A stretch of 62,032 nt of DNA from Parvularcula sp. (lineage in GTDB: Bacteria; Pseudomonadota; Alphaproteobacteria; Caulobacterales; Parvularculaceae), in the NCBI GenBank assembly GCA_002704915.1, contig PAIP01000070.1, positions 1 to 62,032 of the forward strand, read 5' to 3'. A program made the position numbers and the translations under genes. The first letter of the stretch is position 1. Every line of letters begins with the position of its first letter. The notes under the pieces were generated by a model. The model worked only from the letters and a program-made list of their open reading frames with translations. It had not been told where the DNA came from and made no database searches. Positions 45,137-53,467 of the stretch are shown one piece after another.

Positions 45137-45373
45137 ATGAAAATGGAGAATTCGCGCGTCAGCATTCCGGAACTGACAAGCCCCTATCTGAAGGTGGAGG
45201 AAGCCGCTTTGTATCTTCGTGTCAGCCAGCGATCGCTGGAACATTTTCGCTCCGAAGGCGGCGGCCCGCCTTATCGGAAACACGGTGGATCGATTGTTTA
45301 TCACATCGAAGATCTTGATCGCTGGTCCGCCGGGCGACGCTTCGAATCGACGTCGAACAGGTCGGAAGAATGA
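45137..45373 (+). CDS. Excisionase-like MerR-fold HTH protein
   Basis: 78 residues with PYLKVEEAALYLRVSQRSLEHFRSEGGGPPYRKHGGSIVYHIEDLDRW, the winged-HTH layout of the helix_turn_helix_17/excisionase family: aromatic wing and a final YxxxDLxxW. May be the directionality factor for the integrase or a regulator for transfer genes. Its stop overlaps the traF start by 4 bp. Confidence 0.85.
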   Translation: MKMENSRVSIPELTSPYLKVEEAALYLRVSQRSLEHFRSEGGGPPYRKHGGSIVYHIEDLDRWSAGRRFESTSNRSEE

Positions 45374-45885
45374 TGCGCACCAGAACAACGACGATCCATC
45401 TTGCAGTCGCCGGCGTTGCTTCGATCTGCGTCGCCAGCGCGATCTCGTTCGCGCCGAAACTCGTGTGGAACGCATCGGCCAGCGCGCCGGTCGGGCTCTA
45501 CAGGATCGACGAAAGCGCGCTGGCGGTCGGCGATTTCGTGCTGGTTTCCCCGTCTGAAGAGGCGGCGAAACTTATCGCGGAGCGAGGATATCTGCCGCCG
45601 GATATCCCGCTCATCAAGCGCGTTGCGGCGATGTCCGGCGATGAAATCTGCCGCGAAGACAGCGCAATCTTCATCAATAAAACCTTCGTCGCGACAGCGC
45701 AAATTTCCGATTCTCTGATCCGAAAAATGCCGACCTGGAGCGGCTGTTTCACGCTTCATACAGACGAAATCTTTCTTCTCAACGACCATGAAAAATCGCT
45801 CGACGGTCGGTATTTCGGGGCGACAAGCAAGTCGGATGTGATCGGCGTGGCGCGGCCTGTCTGGGTGACGGAGGCGGCGCGATGA
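45370..45885 (+). CDS. traF: TraF-type S26 signal peptidase of conjugation
   Basis: A 171-residue serine peptidase that in conjugative systems cyclises or matures the pilin. Catalytic Ser38 lies in SAPVGLYRID (SxPxGxY), and the general-base Lys83 in LIKRVAAMSGD; DGRYFGATSKSDVIG is the usual box E (GxxxxSxDSRxxG-like). An N-terminal membrane anchor covers residues 8-27. ATGA overlap with the HTH gene. Confidence 0.9.
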   Translation: MMRTRTTTIHLAVAGVASICVASAISFAPKLVWNASASAPVGLYRIDESALAVGDFVLVSPSEEAAKLIAERGYLPPDIPLIKRVAAMSGDEICREDSAIFINKTFVATAQISDSLIRKMPTWSGCFTLHTDEIFLLNDHEKSLDGRYFGATSKSDVIGVARPVWVTEAAR

Positions 45886-45929
45886 TTGGGGAGCGGAGGA
45901 AGTATTTTTGGGGGAGGGCAAGATTAAAG

Positions 45930-46014
45930 CTTTGGCGCCACGAAGGCCCCAAAGCCAGTCTGCACGTCACGTCTGGGGGCGCCATCGCGGTTGGGGAGGG
46001 CGCCAATTGGCGCC
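45930..46014. other. oriT-like inverted repeats upstream of the relaxase gene
   Basis: CTTTGGCGCC (45930-45939) / GGCCCCAAAG (45945-45954) form a stem with one mismatch and loop ACGAA. A perfect 16-bp palindrome GGCGCCAATTGGCGCC lies at 45999-46014, ten bp before the relaxase GTG. Inverted repeats next to a relaxase gene commonly mark oriT; the nick site is not identifiable. Confidence 0.45.
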
Positions 46015-46024
46015 AGCTTTTACC

Positions 46025-47986
46025 GTGAGCACCGATGACGACTTCCGCCCAAAACTCGGGCGCATCCGCAGCGCCGGCGGGCGCGCGGCGAAGCGCTATA
46101 TGGCCAAGCTTTATGTGCGCATGGAAAAAGCAAAGCCCGGCGCTTTCGCCAGGCGCGCTGACGGGCGCTTTACGGGCGCGCGGATTGGACGCGGCGCGGG
46201 TGTCGCCGCCGCGTTTGTCAATCGCTCTCATCCCTTCGCGAAATTTCGCGCGCGCCGGGTTGCGGTGAAAATCCGCTCGGTGCGTTTGGGGAAAAACGGT
46301 CTGCCGAAGGCGCGGGCGCATCTGAAATACATCCAGCGCGACGGCGCCGAGCGGGACGGAACGCCGGGCAAGCTCTACGGGCCGGATCGCGACGTGGTGG
46401 ATGGCGCGGCGTTCCTCGAAGAGGGCAAGACTGACCGCCACCAGTTCCGCATCATCCTGTCGCCGGAAGAGGCGGGCGAGCTTGAAGACCTCAACCGGTT
46501 CACGCGCGATGTGATGGCGTCCGCCGAACGCGATCTCGGCACGAGGCTCGATTGGGTCGCGGTCAATCACTACGACACCGATCACCCCCATGTGCATGTC
46601 GTGCTGCGCGGGCGCGCCGATGACGGCAAGGACCTCGTCATCGCGCGCAATTACATCACCCACGGATTTAGAGCGCGCGCCGAGGAGCGCGCGACGCTCG
46701 AACTCGGGCCAAGGCGCGATCTCGATATCGCCGGGGCGCGCATGCGCGAAGCGACGAAAGAGCGCTTCACCTCCATCGACCGCGAGCTGCAGGCCTTGAG
46801 CGCTGATGGCCTTGTCAGATTGAGCGAGCCGAAAACCGTCTATGACCGCTTCCGGTCGAAACTGTTCATGGCGCGGCTCCGCACGCTTGAGCAGATGCAG
46901 CTTGCGCGCCGCGACCGCGACGGCTGGCGCCTGTCGCCGGCGATGGAAGCAACGCTTCGGGAAGCCGGCCGGCGCGGGGATATTATCCGCTCCATGGAGC
47001 AAGTCGTCGGCGAGCGGCTTTCGCTTCAGAATGTGCAGGACTATTCGGGTGAGGCCGCGCCGACCAGACTCGTCGGGCGGGTGATCGGTTCCGGCGCCGC
47101 GGACGACGCCCATGACAGGCGCTTCCTGGCGCTTGAAGGAACGGGCGGCAATCAGTGGCATGCGGAGGTTAATCTGGCGCCCGGCGCCATGCCGTCCGCG
47201 GGCGCCATCGTTGAACTGTCGAAGGCCGAGGGCGCGCCAAGAAAATCCGATGTCACCATCGCCGCGATCGCCGAGCGCCATGGCGGCGTTTATTCAGGCG
47301 ACCTTCATGCCGACGCCGACCCGAAATCGAGTGCCGACTATCGTCTCACGCACAAGCGCCGCCTCGAAGCGTTGCGACGCGCTGGAATCGTCGAACGGGA
47401 CCCGGATGGAAGCTGGCGTATTCCAGCAGACTATCTGGCACGCGCTGCAGAGTTCGAGCGCGGACAGGCTGGCGCGCAAGTCCGGGTTCTGTCCTGGGTC
47501 TCGCTCGAGCAACTGCCGGAAGCGCGGGCACGCACCTTTCTCGATGAGGCGCTCGAGAAGCGCGGCAATGTCGACACGGTCGCGTCGGGCTTTGGCGACG
47601 ACGTCAAAAAGGCCATGGCGGCCCGGCGTCGATGGCTGATGGCGGAGGGGCTCGCCAGTGAGGAAGGCGGACGTTTCGTCATCGACCGGAAGCGCCTCGC
47701 CCTCATGGAGCGCGAGGCGCTGGTCGCGGAAGGCGCTCGGCTTTCAAAGCAGTCTGGCAAATCCTTCGGGCAGGCCGTCGAGGGCGAGCGGGTCGCCGGG
47801 ATTTACCGGCAATCCGTCGATTTGCCGGCAGGTCGCTTCGCCATTGTCGAGAAGTCAAAGGAGTTCACGCTGGTCCCTTGGCGCGCGGCGCTGGAGGCGA
47901 GGGCCGGGATGGAGATTTCAGGAGTGATGCGTAGGGGCGGCGTCACCTGGGAGTTCGGGAAAACCCGCGGTGGCCCGGCGATCTAG
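46025..47986 (+). CDS. Relaxase/mobilisation protein (VirD2-like, DUF3363)
   Basis: Nicks oriT and leads the transferred strand. The GTG at 46025 gives the usual start VSTDDDFRPKLGRIRSAGG (653 residues); an ATG at 45908 lies upstream of the palindromes. The relaxase metal motif VNHYDTDHPHVHVVLRG (HPHVH at 187-191) and AHLKYIQRDGAERDG are typical. A long C-terminal DUF3363 part follows. No coupling protein or T4SS gene is downstream. Confidence 0.92.
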   Translation: MSTDDDFRPKLGRIRSAGGRAAKRYMAKLYVRMEKAKPGAFARRADGRFTGARIGRGAGVAAAFVNRSHPFAKFRARRVAVKIRSVRLGKNGLPKARAHLKYIQRDGAERDGTPGKLYGPDRDVVDGAAFLEEGKTDRHQFRIILSPEEAGELEDLNRFTRDVMASAERDLGTRLDWVAVNHYDTDHPHVHVVLRGRADDGKDLVIARNYITHGFRARAEERATLELGPRRDLDIAGARMREATKERFTSIDRELQALSADGLVRLSEPKTVYDRFRSKLFMARLRTLEQMQLARRDRDGWRLSPAMEATLREAGRRGDIIRSMEQVVGERLSLQNVQDYSGEAAPTRLVGRVIGSGAADDAHDRRFLALEGTGGNQWHAEVNLAPGAMPSAGAIVELSKAEGAPRKSDVTIAAIAERHGGVYSGDLHADADPKSSADYRLTHKRRLEALRRAGIVERDPDGSWRIPADYLARAAEFERGQAGAQVRVLSWVSLEQLPEARARTFLDEALEKRGNVDTVASGFGDDVKKAMAARRRWLMAEGLASEEGGRFVIDRKRLALMEREALVAEGARLSKQSGKSFGQAVEGERVAGIYRQSVDLPAGRFAIVEKSKEFTLVPWRAALEARAGMEISGVMRRGGVTWEFGKTRGGPAI

Positions 47987-48023
47987 GGGGATTTCGATGA
48001 AATGCAAAACGGCATCAATATAT

Positions 48024-48059
48024 AGAATACTTGCCAAATGGCATATTCTGTCCTATATG
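48024..48059 (+). promoter_or_regulatory. Promoter and operator of the Xre-RES toxin-antitoxin pair
   Basis: TTGCCA (48031-48036), 17-bp spacer, TATATG (48054-48059). Overlapping it is an inverted repeat AGAATA..TGCCA-AA-TGGCA-TATTCT (48024-48049) with a 2-nt bulge, a likely autoregulatory operator. Confidence 0.5.
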
Positions 48060-48084
48060 GAGGAAGCGACGAATGGAGCTGATA

Positions 48085-48492
48085 ATGTCCCTGCAACTGG
48101 TGGAAAAGGCCGCCGTCCCGGAAACCCTCGCGATGATCACGGACGAGGAAGGCGAGGCCATGGCCCGCGCCGCCGTCAACCTGTTCCGGCACTGGGGCAT
48201 TACCGATGCGGAGGCCTGCGTCCTCCTCGGCGGGGTTTCCAAGCGCACCTATGCGCGCTGGAAGGACGGCGAAATCGGCCGCCTCACCATCGACCAGAAA
48301 ACCCGGCTCTCGGTCCTCATGGGCATCCACAAGGCCCTGCGCATTCTCTTCACCGAGAAAGCGCGCGTCTATGAGTGGGTCAAGAAGCCAAACAAGGCAT
48401 TCGGCGGACGCAGCGCCCTCGACATCATGCTTGGCGGTTATCTCACCGACCTCTTCCGTGTGCGGCATTATCTCGATGCGGCGCGCGGATGA
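48085..48492 (+). CDS. MbcA/ParS/Xre antitoxin (DUF2384 C-terminal domain)
   Basis: 135 residues. An HTH-like N-terminal part (LFRHWGITDAEACVLLGGVSKRTYARWKDGEI) and the C-terminal toxin-binding domain (RILFTEKARVYEWVKKPNKAFGGRSALDIMLGG). ATG 48085 fits a transcription start near 48066; ATG 48073 with GGAGGA 8 nt upstream is an alternative. Neutralises the downstream RES toxin and probably represses the operon. ATGA overlap with the toxin gene. Confidence 0.9.
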   Translation: MSLQLVEKAAVPETLAMITDEEGEAMARAAVNLFRHWGITDAEACVLLGGVSKRTYARWKDGEIGRLTIDQKTRLSVLMGIHKALRILFTEKARVYEWVKKPNKAFGGRSALDIMLGGYLTDLFRVRHYLDAARG

Positions 48493-49193
48493 GGAAGGCG
48501 CTGCCTGTCTCGCGCATTGAGTGGCCGGATGCGCGGCGGATCATCTCGTCGCGCTATCCGCCGGTCGATCTTTTCGAGGACATCGCTGACCCGCGCGACT
48601 GGGAATTGCTTGCCGCTGCTGAGGCACGAACCAATCCCCGCGTCAATGAAAGCCTCGGACGGCTCGATCTCGTCCCGCCCGATCGGCGCATTTCCGGCGC
48701 CGGAGCCAGCTACGTCATGGCGCCGTTCGTTCACGTGAGCCCGGAATGGGCCGGGCGGTTTCATGACGGGACGTTCGGCACCTATTACGCTGCAAAGACA
48801 TTCGAGACCGCCGTCGCCGAGACCGCGTTTCACAAGGGCGTCTTCTTCAGGTCGACTGACGAGGCGCCGGGCTGGATCGCGCAAATGCGCGAGATGGTTG
48901 GCGCCATCGACAACGAGTTTCATGATCTGCGAGGGAAAAAAGCATTCGCGGATTGCCTTCATCCGGACAGTTACGTCGCCTCGCAGGAACTGGCGCGATC
49001 GTTACGGGCTGCAGGCTCAAGCGGGCTTGTTTATCCAAGCGTTCGTGACGCCGGCGGGGAATGCGTCGGCGCCTTCTGGCCGGATGTCGTCGGGCTGCCG
49101 GTGCAGGGGCGGCATCTCGGATATCATTTTGACGGTAAAAGGGTTGATCTCGTTCGGGACGAGGGGAGCGGGGATGTGTGGCGGCTGGTTTAG
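48489..49193 (+). CDS. RES-domain toxin (NAD-degrading family)
   Basis: 234 residues from the ATG at 48489, which overlaps the antitoxin stop. The RES domain shows YPPVDLFEDIADPRDWELL, RISGAGASYVMAPFVHVSP, then GTFGTYYAAKTFETAVAETAFH and a C-terminal GLVYPSVRDAGGECVG, with the family Arg-Glu-Ser-like positions. RES toxins deplete cellular NAD+ when freed. Maintains the element. Confidence 0.92.
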   Translation: MRKALPVSRIEWPDARRIISSRYPPVDLFEDIADPRDWELLAAAEARTNPRVNESLGRLDLVPPDRRISGAGASYVMAPFVHVSPEWAGRFHDGTFGTYYAAKTFETAVAETAFHKGVFFRSTDEAPGWIAQMREMVGAIDNEFHDLRGKKAFADCLHPDSYVASQELARSLRAAGSSGLVYPSVRDAGGECVGAFWPDVVGLPVQGRHLGYHFDGKRVDLVRDEGSGDVWRLV

Positions 49194-49445
49194 TTAGCTG
49201 TGCTCGACAAAGCTGAGGTCTTTCCCTGCGGCCGTTGGGCGCTTTATGCCAGAATCGAAAGGAAAAGAAGTTTTGATCTTTCTTGAAAGCTCAAGCTAGT
49301 GAGCTAGGAAAAATCACGATATTTGAAAGCTAATAGGAAAGAGTATGCAGATGTCGATAGTGCACTCACCACAGGCCTCATATTTGACACCGAGAGTTGC
49401 CGCATCTGTTGAGCCTCGCGATCGGGGACAGTGTGGGGATCGCAA
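49194..49445. other. Non-coding gap before the ABC-3C remnant
   Basis: No gene seen. AT-richer than its surroundings, so a promoter for the ABC-3C genes is likely here. Confidence 0.4.
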
Positions 49446-50411
49446 GTGAAGAAAGATTACCGGCTTTACGAGCTCAATGACGAGGAATTTGAGGATTTTG
49501 TGGTTCGGCTCTGCCTTCGTTGGCTGGGTCAGGGAGTGACGCCCTTTGCGACGGGAAAAGACGGCGGGCGGGATGGAAAGTTTCACGGCAAGGCGAATTG
49601 CTTTCCAAGTGCTGTAGGCGCGCATGAAGGCCATTTTGTCCTGCAAGCGAAGCATGTTGCTGCACCGAATATGTCGTGTTCGGACAATGAGTTTGAACGC
49701 CTCCTAAAAAATGAACATCAAAAAATCAAACGCCTTATTGAGGACGGCATTTGTGAGCATTACATCGTTTTCACCAACCGAAAACTCACTGGCGGCGCCG
49801 ATAAAAAGCTAATCAAACAGCTAATGCAGCTAGGATTGAAGTCGGCCGCGATAATTGGCGTAGAGCGGCTTCATCTTGCTTTGGAAGATGATCCGGCTTT
49901 GAGAGAATCTCTGCCGAATAAAGAAGATAAATCCCCATTCCGCTTCGAGCCGGACGATCTCGTCGAGGTGATCGGTGCCTTTCATGATTATACCAAATCT
50001 GACGATGGAGATGGCTTTGACAGCGCTCACGACTTTGAAAAAATCAGCCTAAAGACTGAAAAGAATAAATTGAACGGATTGAGCAAAACCTATTACGAGG
50101 AAATTATCATCAATGATTCAATGCCCTATTTCCATCGCATCGAAGCATTCCTCAAAAATCCGCGCAACGACGCTTTTCGTGATCTTTATCATGACGCTGC
50201 CGATGAATTGAAGCAGAAGATTCTCGTCAACCGCTCGAAATTTGAAACATTCGACGACGTATTTGCTTTCCTCTATGAGGCAGTGCAGAAACAGAGGACG
50301 GCGCTTAGAGGCAAACGACGCCTGATCACGATCTTGCTCCATTACATGTACTCAAACTGCGATATCGGCTCGAAACGCGCGGCGGAGAAGCCCCTAAATG
50401 CTGACACCTAG
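49446..50411 (+). CDS. ABC-3C system restriction-like component
   Basis: About 321 residues from a GTG at 49446 with GGGGAT upstream. The N-terminus is restriction-endonuclease-like: Asp43 in GKDGGRDGKF and Q67-A68-K69 in HFVLQAKHVA, i.e. QxK in place of ExK. The C-terminal half (EIIINDSMPYFHRIEAFLKNPRNDAFRDLYHDAADEL) is the ABC-3C C-terminal-domain pattern. ABC-3C systems are predicted three-component defence ATPase systems; here the ATPase is missing. Confidence 0.75.
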   Translation: MKKDYRLYELNDEEFEDFVVRLCLRWLGQGVTPFATGKDGGRDGKFHGKANCFPSAVGAHEGHFVLQAKHVAAPNMSCSDNEFERLLKNEHQKIKRLIEDGICEHYIVFTNRKLTGGADKKLIKQLMQLGLKSAAIIGVERLHLALEDDPALRESLPNKEDKSPFRFEPDDLVEVIGAFHDYTKSDDGDGFDSAHDFEKISLKTEKNKLNGLSKTYYEEIIINDSMPYFHRIEAFLKNPRNDAFRDLYHDAADELKQKILVNRSKFETFDDVFAFLYEAVQKQRTALRGKRRLITILLHYMYSNCDIGSKRAAEKPLNADT

Positions 50412-50571
50412 CAAGCATCTAAATCTCGACACGTCAGTTCTGCGCGTTTCCGCCATCATGCTGAAGGAGCTGAAGAAGCGCGGGATTGTGGAATTCGAAC
50501 GGCTAAGGAGCGTCGTCCTCAAACGCGTTGGTCCGGACGGCGACGTTGCGTTTATGCCGTCTTTGAGCTTT
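50398..50571 (+). pseudogene. ABC-3C middle component, truncated by IS insertion
   Basis: Starts MLTPSKHLNLDTSVLRVSA and continues to GPDGDVAFMPSLSF, a match from memory to ABC-3C middle components of about 80 residues. The gene is cut at 50571 where the IS inverted repeat begins; the frame runs on into IS sequence to 50652. The usual last ~20 residues are absent on the far side of the IS. It overlaps the preceding gene by 14 bp. Confidence 0.7.
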
Positions 50572-50633
50572 TGGCCTGACCCATCGAGGTGCTCCGAGCC
50601 ATTTGTTAGACTCGGCGGGTTGTGCGGCGGCGT

Positions 50634-51509
50634 TCATGCCGCCACGCTATGAACGTAAGGCGGCATGAACGGCCTTGGCAAGATGGCCTTTGGCGCTGGC
50701 GGTCGGTAGCCGAGCGAAGAATGTGGGCGGAACGTGTTGAAGTGTTCGCGCCACCATTCGATCAGCGTTTTGGCTTCTTTCATCGTATAGAAGATTTCTC
50801 GCGCAAGTAGTTCGTCTCTGAGCTTGGAGTTGAAGCTCTCGCAATATCCGTTCTCCCATGGGCTGCCCGGCTCGATGTAGAGCGTCTTGACGCCGAGCCT
50901 CGTCAGCCATTCCCGCAGCGCCGTCTCGATAAATTCGGGGCCGTTATCGGACCGAATATGATCTGGCGGACCGTGCGAGAGGAAGAGGTCGGCAAGCACC
51001 TCCAGAACAATTCTCGCGTTAAGCCTTCGCTCGACACGGATCGCCAGACACTCCCGAGTAAACTCATCAATGACGCACAGCATGCGGAACGGTTTGCCGT
51101 CATGGGTTCTATCCATCACGAAGTCGTAGCTCCACACATGATTTCGATGTTGCGGCCTCAAGCGCACGCAAGAGCCGTCATTCAGCCATAAGCGGCTTCG
51201 CTTCGGTTGTTTCTGGGGAACTTTCAGCCCTTCACGTCGCCAGATTCGGTAGACCCGCTTCTCGTTCACATGCCAGCCGTCTCGCCGGAGCAAGGCGGTG
51301 ATGCGACGATAGCCATAGCGACCGAACTGTTCGGCGAGAGCGATGATCGCTTTGGTCAGCGCCTTCTCGTCAAAGCGGCCACATGGCTTCTTGCGTTGGG
51401 TCGATCGGTGCTGACCGAGCGTCTCACAGGCCCGGCGTTCTGATACGCCAAGCCCTTCAACAACCCGGTCAACACACGCCCGGCGACGCGAAGGGCTTAG
51501 AAGTTTCCC
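50634..51509 (-). CDS. IS3-family transposase OrfB (DDE domain), expressed by -1 frameshift
   Basis: The catalytic part in the -1 frame after the slip: GKLLSPSRRRACVDRVVEGL, then HRSTQRKKPCG, the HTH_21 part and the rve integrase domain, with catalytic aspartates in WSYDFVMDRT and IRSDNGPEFI and the glutamate in SPWENGYCESFNSKLRDE. The C-terminus ends in RPHSSLGYRPPAP. Read as an independent ORF it would begin at TTG 51293. Confidence 0.85.
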   Translation of the reverse strand, partial: GKLLSPSRRRACVDRVVEGLGVSERRACETLGQHRSTQRKKPCGRFDEKALTKAIIALAEQFGRYGYRRITALLRRDGWHVNEKRVYRIWRREGLKVPQKQPKRSRLWLNDGSCVRLRPQHRNHVWSYDFVMDRTHDGKPFRMLCVIDEFTRECLAIRVERRLNARIVLEVLADLFLSHGPPDHIRSDNGPEFIETALREWLTRLGVKTLYIEPGSPWENGYCESFNSKLRDELLAREIFYTMKEAKTLIEWWREHFNTFRPHSSLGYRPPAPKAILPRPFMPPYVHSVAA

Positions 51510-51772
51510 TTGGCGGCCTCAGCGAGGATCAGCTTGTCGAGCGTCAGATCGGAGACCGCCTTGCGAAGGCGCAGGTTCTCTTTCTCAAGCTCTTTCAGCC
51601 GGCGCGCCTGATCGACGCCCATGCCGCCATATTCGCGGCGCCAGCGGTAGTAAGTTTGCTCTGTAACGCCGATCGCCCGAACCGCCTGGCCCGTCGTTTC
51701 GCCACGACTGAGGCGGACCTCAACCTCACGCAGCTTCGCAATAATCTCTTCTGGTTTGGCTCGTTTCGCCAT
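51497..51772 (-). CDS. IS3-family OrfA (HTH_Tnp_1)
   Basis: 91 residues: MAKRAKPEEIIAKLREVEV, QTYYRWRREYGGM, a leucine-zipper-like tail. It binds the IS ends. The last codons hold the slippery heptamer G GGA AAC in phase (minus strand 51509-51503), just before the TAA. Confidence 0.9.
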   Translation of the reverse strand: MAKRAKPEEIIAKLREVEVRLSRGETTGQAVRAIGVTEQTYYRWRREYGGMGVDQARRLKELEKENLRLRKAVSDLTLDKLILAEAAKGNF

Positions 51773-51838
51773 GTCTCAGCTCCTTTTTCAAAGCCGAGAC
51801 TAACAGATTCATCGGACCACTTTCCCGGTGGCAGACCA

Positions 51839-52054
51839 GTCTGTTAAATGATTTGCGCATTCTGGGCGCCGATCATCGTGATTCAGCGCGCTGAACGGCG
51901 GCGAAGGTGATGAATAGATTTGCGGCTGGCTGACTCTTTTCAATTACGTGCGCGCAATGCTACATTTACTTTTGACGCCTCATCGCAAGAGCTTTGATGG
52001 GCGCCCGAAGGTGGGAATCCTGTTATCGTTGAACCCTATTCAAATGGAGCGCCT
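51839..52054. other. 216-bp gap after the IS
   Basis: No gene identified. The end of a lost ORF may remain but nothing is recognisable. Confidence 0.3.
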
Positions 52055-52468
52055 ATGGGTTTGAAAGGCGGTTGTTATTGCGGGGCTGTGAGGTATGAGG
52101 CCGGCGGCGCGCCTTTGCTCAAAGCACAGTGTCATTGCCGCGCCTGTCAGCACTTCTCTGGCGGCGCGCCGAACTTGTTCATGCTGATGCCTGCAGAGGA
52201 GTTTCGTTACATGAAGGGGACTCCCAAGAGTTTTGCGCGGCCGGATAAGGCAGACGCAGTCACACGTGAATTCTGCGCGGAATGCGGCGCCCATTTGATC
52301 ACCCGCCGGCCAGGACTTCTGCCAGTCATTCTGAAAATTGGAACGCTCGACGACCCTAAGGTCTTTGGGGGCGCCGATATGGCGATTTTCACCGCGGAAG
52401 GACAGCCCTATCAGCTGATTGCCGAAGGAGCCCCGTCATTCGAAGGTCTGCCGCCGCCAAGATCGTAG
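52055..52468 (+). CDS. GFA/CENP-V-family protein (formaldehyde-activating-like)
   Basis: 137 residues with the family zinc motifs: GGCYCGAVRYE-like GGCYCGAVRYE replaced by GGCYCGAVRYEAGG at the start, CHCRACQHFSGG and the EFCAECGAHL pair. The fold binds zinc and in some members aids glutathione-formaldehyde chemistry; substrate unknown. GGAG lies before the ATG. Confidence 0.9.
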   Translation: MGLKGGCYCGAVRYEAGGAPLLKAQCHCRACQHFSGGAPNLFMLMPAEEFRYMKGTPKSFARPDKADAVTREFCAECGAHLITRRPGLLPVILKIGTLDDPKVFGGADMAIFTAEGQPYQLIAEGAPSFEGLPPPRS

Positions 52469-52667
52469 CGCGGGCCGGTCGATTGAACCAACTTTCAACT
52501 TTGAGAAGATCTCCATAAGGTCTTTTCGCGATTGCATCGTGATGTTTATCGCGGCGCGGCGTTCATTGCGCCCCGCTAAACACCGACTTTATCCTGAAAA
52601 ATACTTTGGCCGGACGATCTTCTATGAAGGCGGTTGCGTCCACCTACTACGCGGTTATCCTTCGAGT

Positions 52668-53090
52668 ATGCGAACCGCTACATGCCATTGTAAAAAGCTA
52701 ACGCTCGAATGTCGCGGCGAATCAACAAAGATATCCCTTTGTCATTGTTTCGACTGCCAGCGGCGCACCGGCTCTCTGTTCAGCGTCTCTGCATTTTTTC
52801 CCAAAACGAATGTCAGTTTAGTTGAGGGAGAGGCAAAGATTTTCACTCGTCATTCTGCAAGCGGATGCGATGTGACCTTCTATTTTCGCTCAGAATGCGG
52901 CTCGAACTTGTGGTGGAATCCCGAACGGCTTCCAGAATTAACAGGGGTGGCTGCGGGTTCTTTCGCCGACAGAGATTTTCCCATGCCGCAACAAGCGGTT
53001 TGGACAGTGGATCAGCATTGCTGGCTTCAGCTTCCGGATAAGATCCCGTCTTATCGACAAAATCCCTTTCGTGTTGCGCCAAAAGGATGA
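52668..53090 (+). CDS. Second GFA/CENP-V-family protein, with an altered zinc motif
   Basis: 140 residues from the ATG at 52668. CHCKKLTLECRG and LCHCFDCQRRTGS are present, but the usual CxxCG pair is FRSECGSNLWW, which lacks the first cysteine. Zinc binding may be weakened or shifted. The C-terminus QHCWLQLPDKIPSY is standard. Follows the first GFA gene by about 200 bp. Confidence 0.85.
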   Translation: MRTATCHCKKLTLECRGESTKISLCHCFDCQRRTGSLFSVSAFFPKTNVSLVEGEAKIFTRHSASGCDVTFYFRSECGSNLWWNPERLPELTGVAAGSFADRDFPMPQQAVWTVDQHCWLQLPDKIPSYRQNPFRVAPKG

Positions 53091-53467
53091 TCGAAGGGGC
53101 GACCTTCTTCCCAAATGATAAAATTGGACTATTCGGACAACCGGACAAACACCGCACGATTGATTGCATTGTCATACCATGGCAGAACATCGTCCAAAAT
53201 CTGTTAAACATGTCACTCGTGTTTGGACGTAGCAGCTCATTCATTCCATTTCCCACCGAAAATGGCGCACCGCGACACCTCTTCGAGCGCGATCAAAGTT
53301 GGCTGCGCAACCGCGCTTACAGACGATTGGGCGCGCGCTTGGAATTTGAAAGATGAGACAGCACACATCTATAATCCTTCTGAATCTGATGTCGTGGTTG
53401 CAAACACCCTTGCGTCAATCTGATAACGGCATGCTGAACTCGTCACTGAAGTCGCAACTTGACCGAT
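53091..53467. other. 377-bp region with no confident gene
   Basis: Short frames on both strands are not convincing. A plus-strand frame at 53223-53423 with IKVGCATALTDDWARAWNLKD could be a gene fragment; not recognised. Confidence 0.3.

Larger units (their letters stand above)
50572..51838 (-). mobile_element. IS3-family (IS407-like) insertion sequence, complete copy
   Basis: Ends are imperfect inverted repeats: TGGCCTGACCCATCGAGGTG at 50572 and, reverse-complemented from the right, TGGTCTGCCACCGGGAAAGTG ending at 51838; both continue into TTAGACTCGGC / TTAGTCTCGGC. The interior carries orfA and orfB on the minus strand. No matching target duplication flanks it (CTTT left, GTCT right), suggesting deletion or recombination after insertion. 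Confidence 0.85.

Noticed and set aside
45779-47281. 500-codon minus-strand frame across traF and the relaxase
   Set aside because: Antisense of two genes with clear motifs; composition is Arg/Ala-rich.
53087-53356. 89-codon plus-strand frame after the second GFA gene
   Set aside because: No recognisable domain, atypical composition; overlaps other weak frames.
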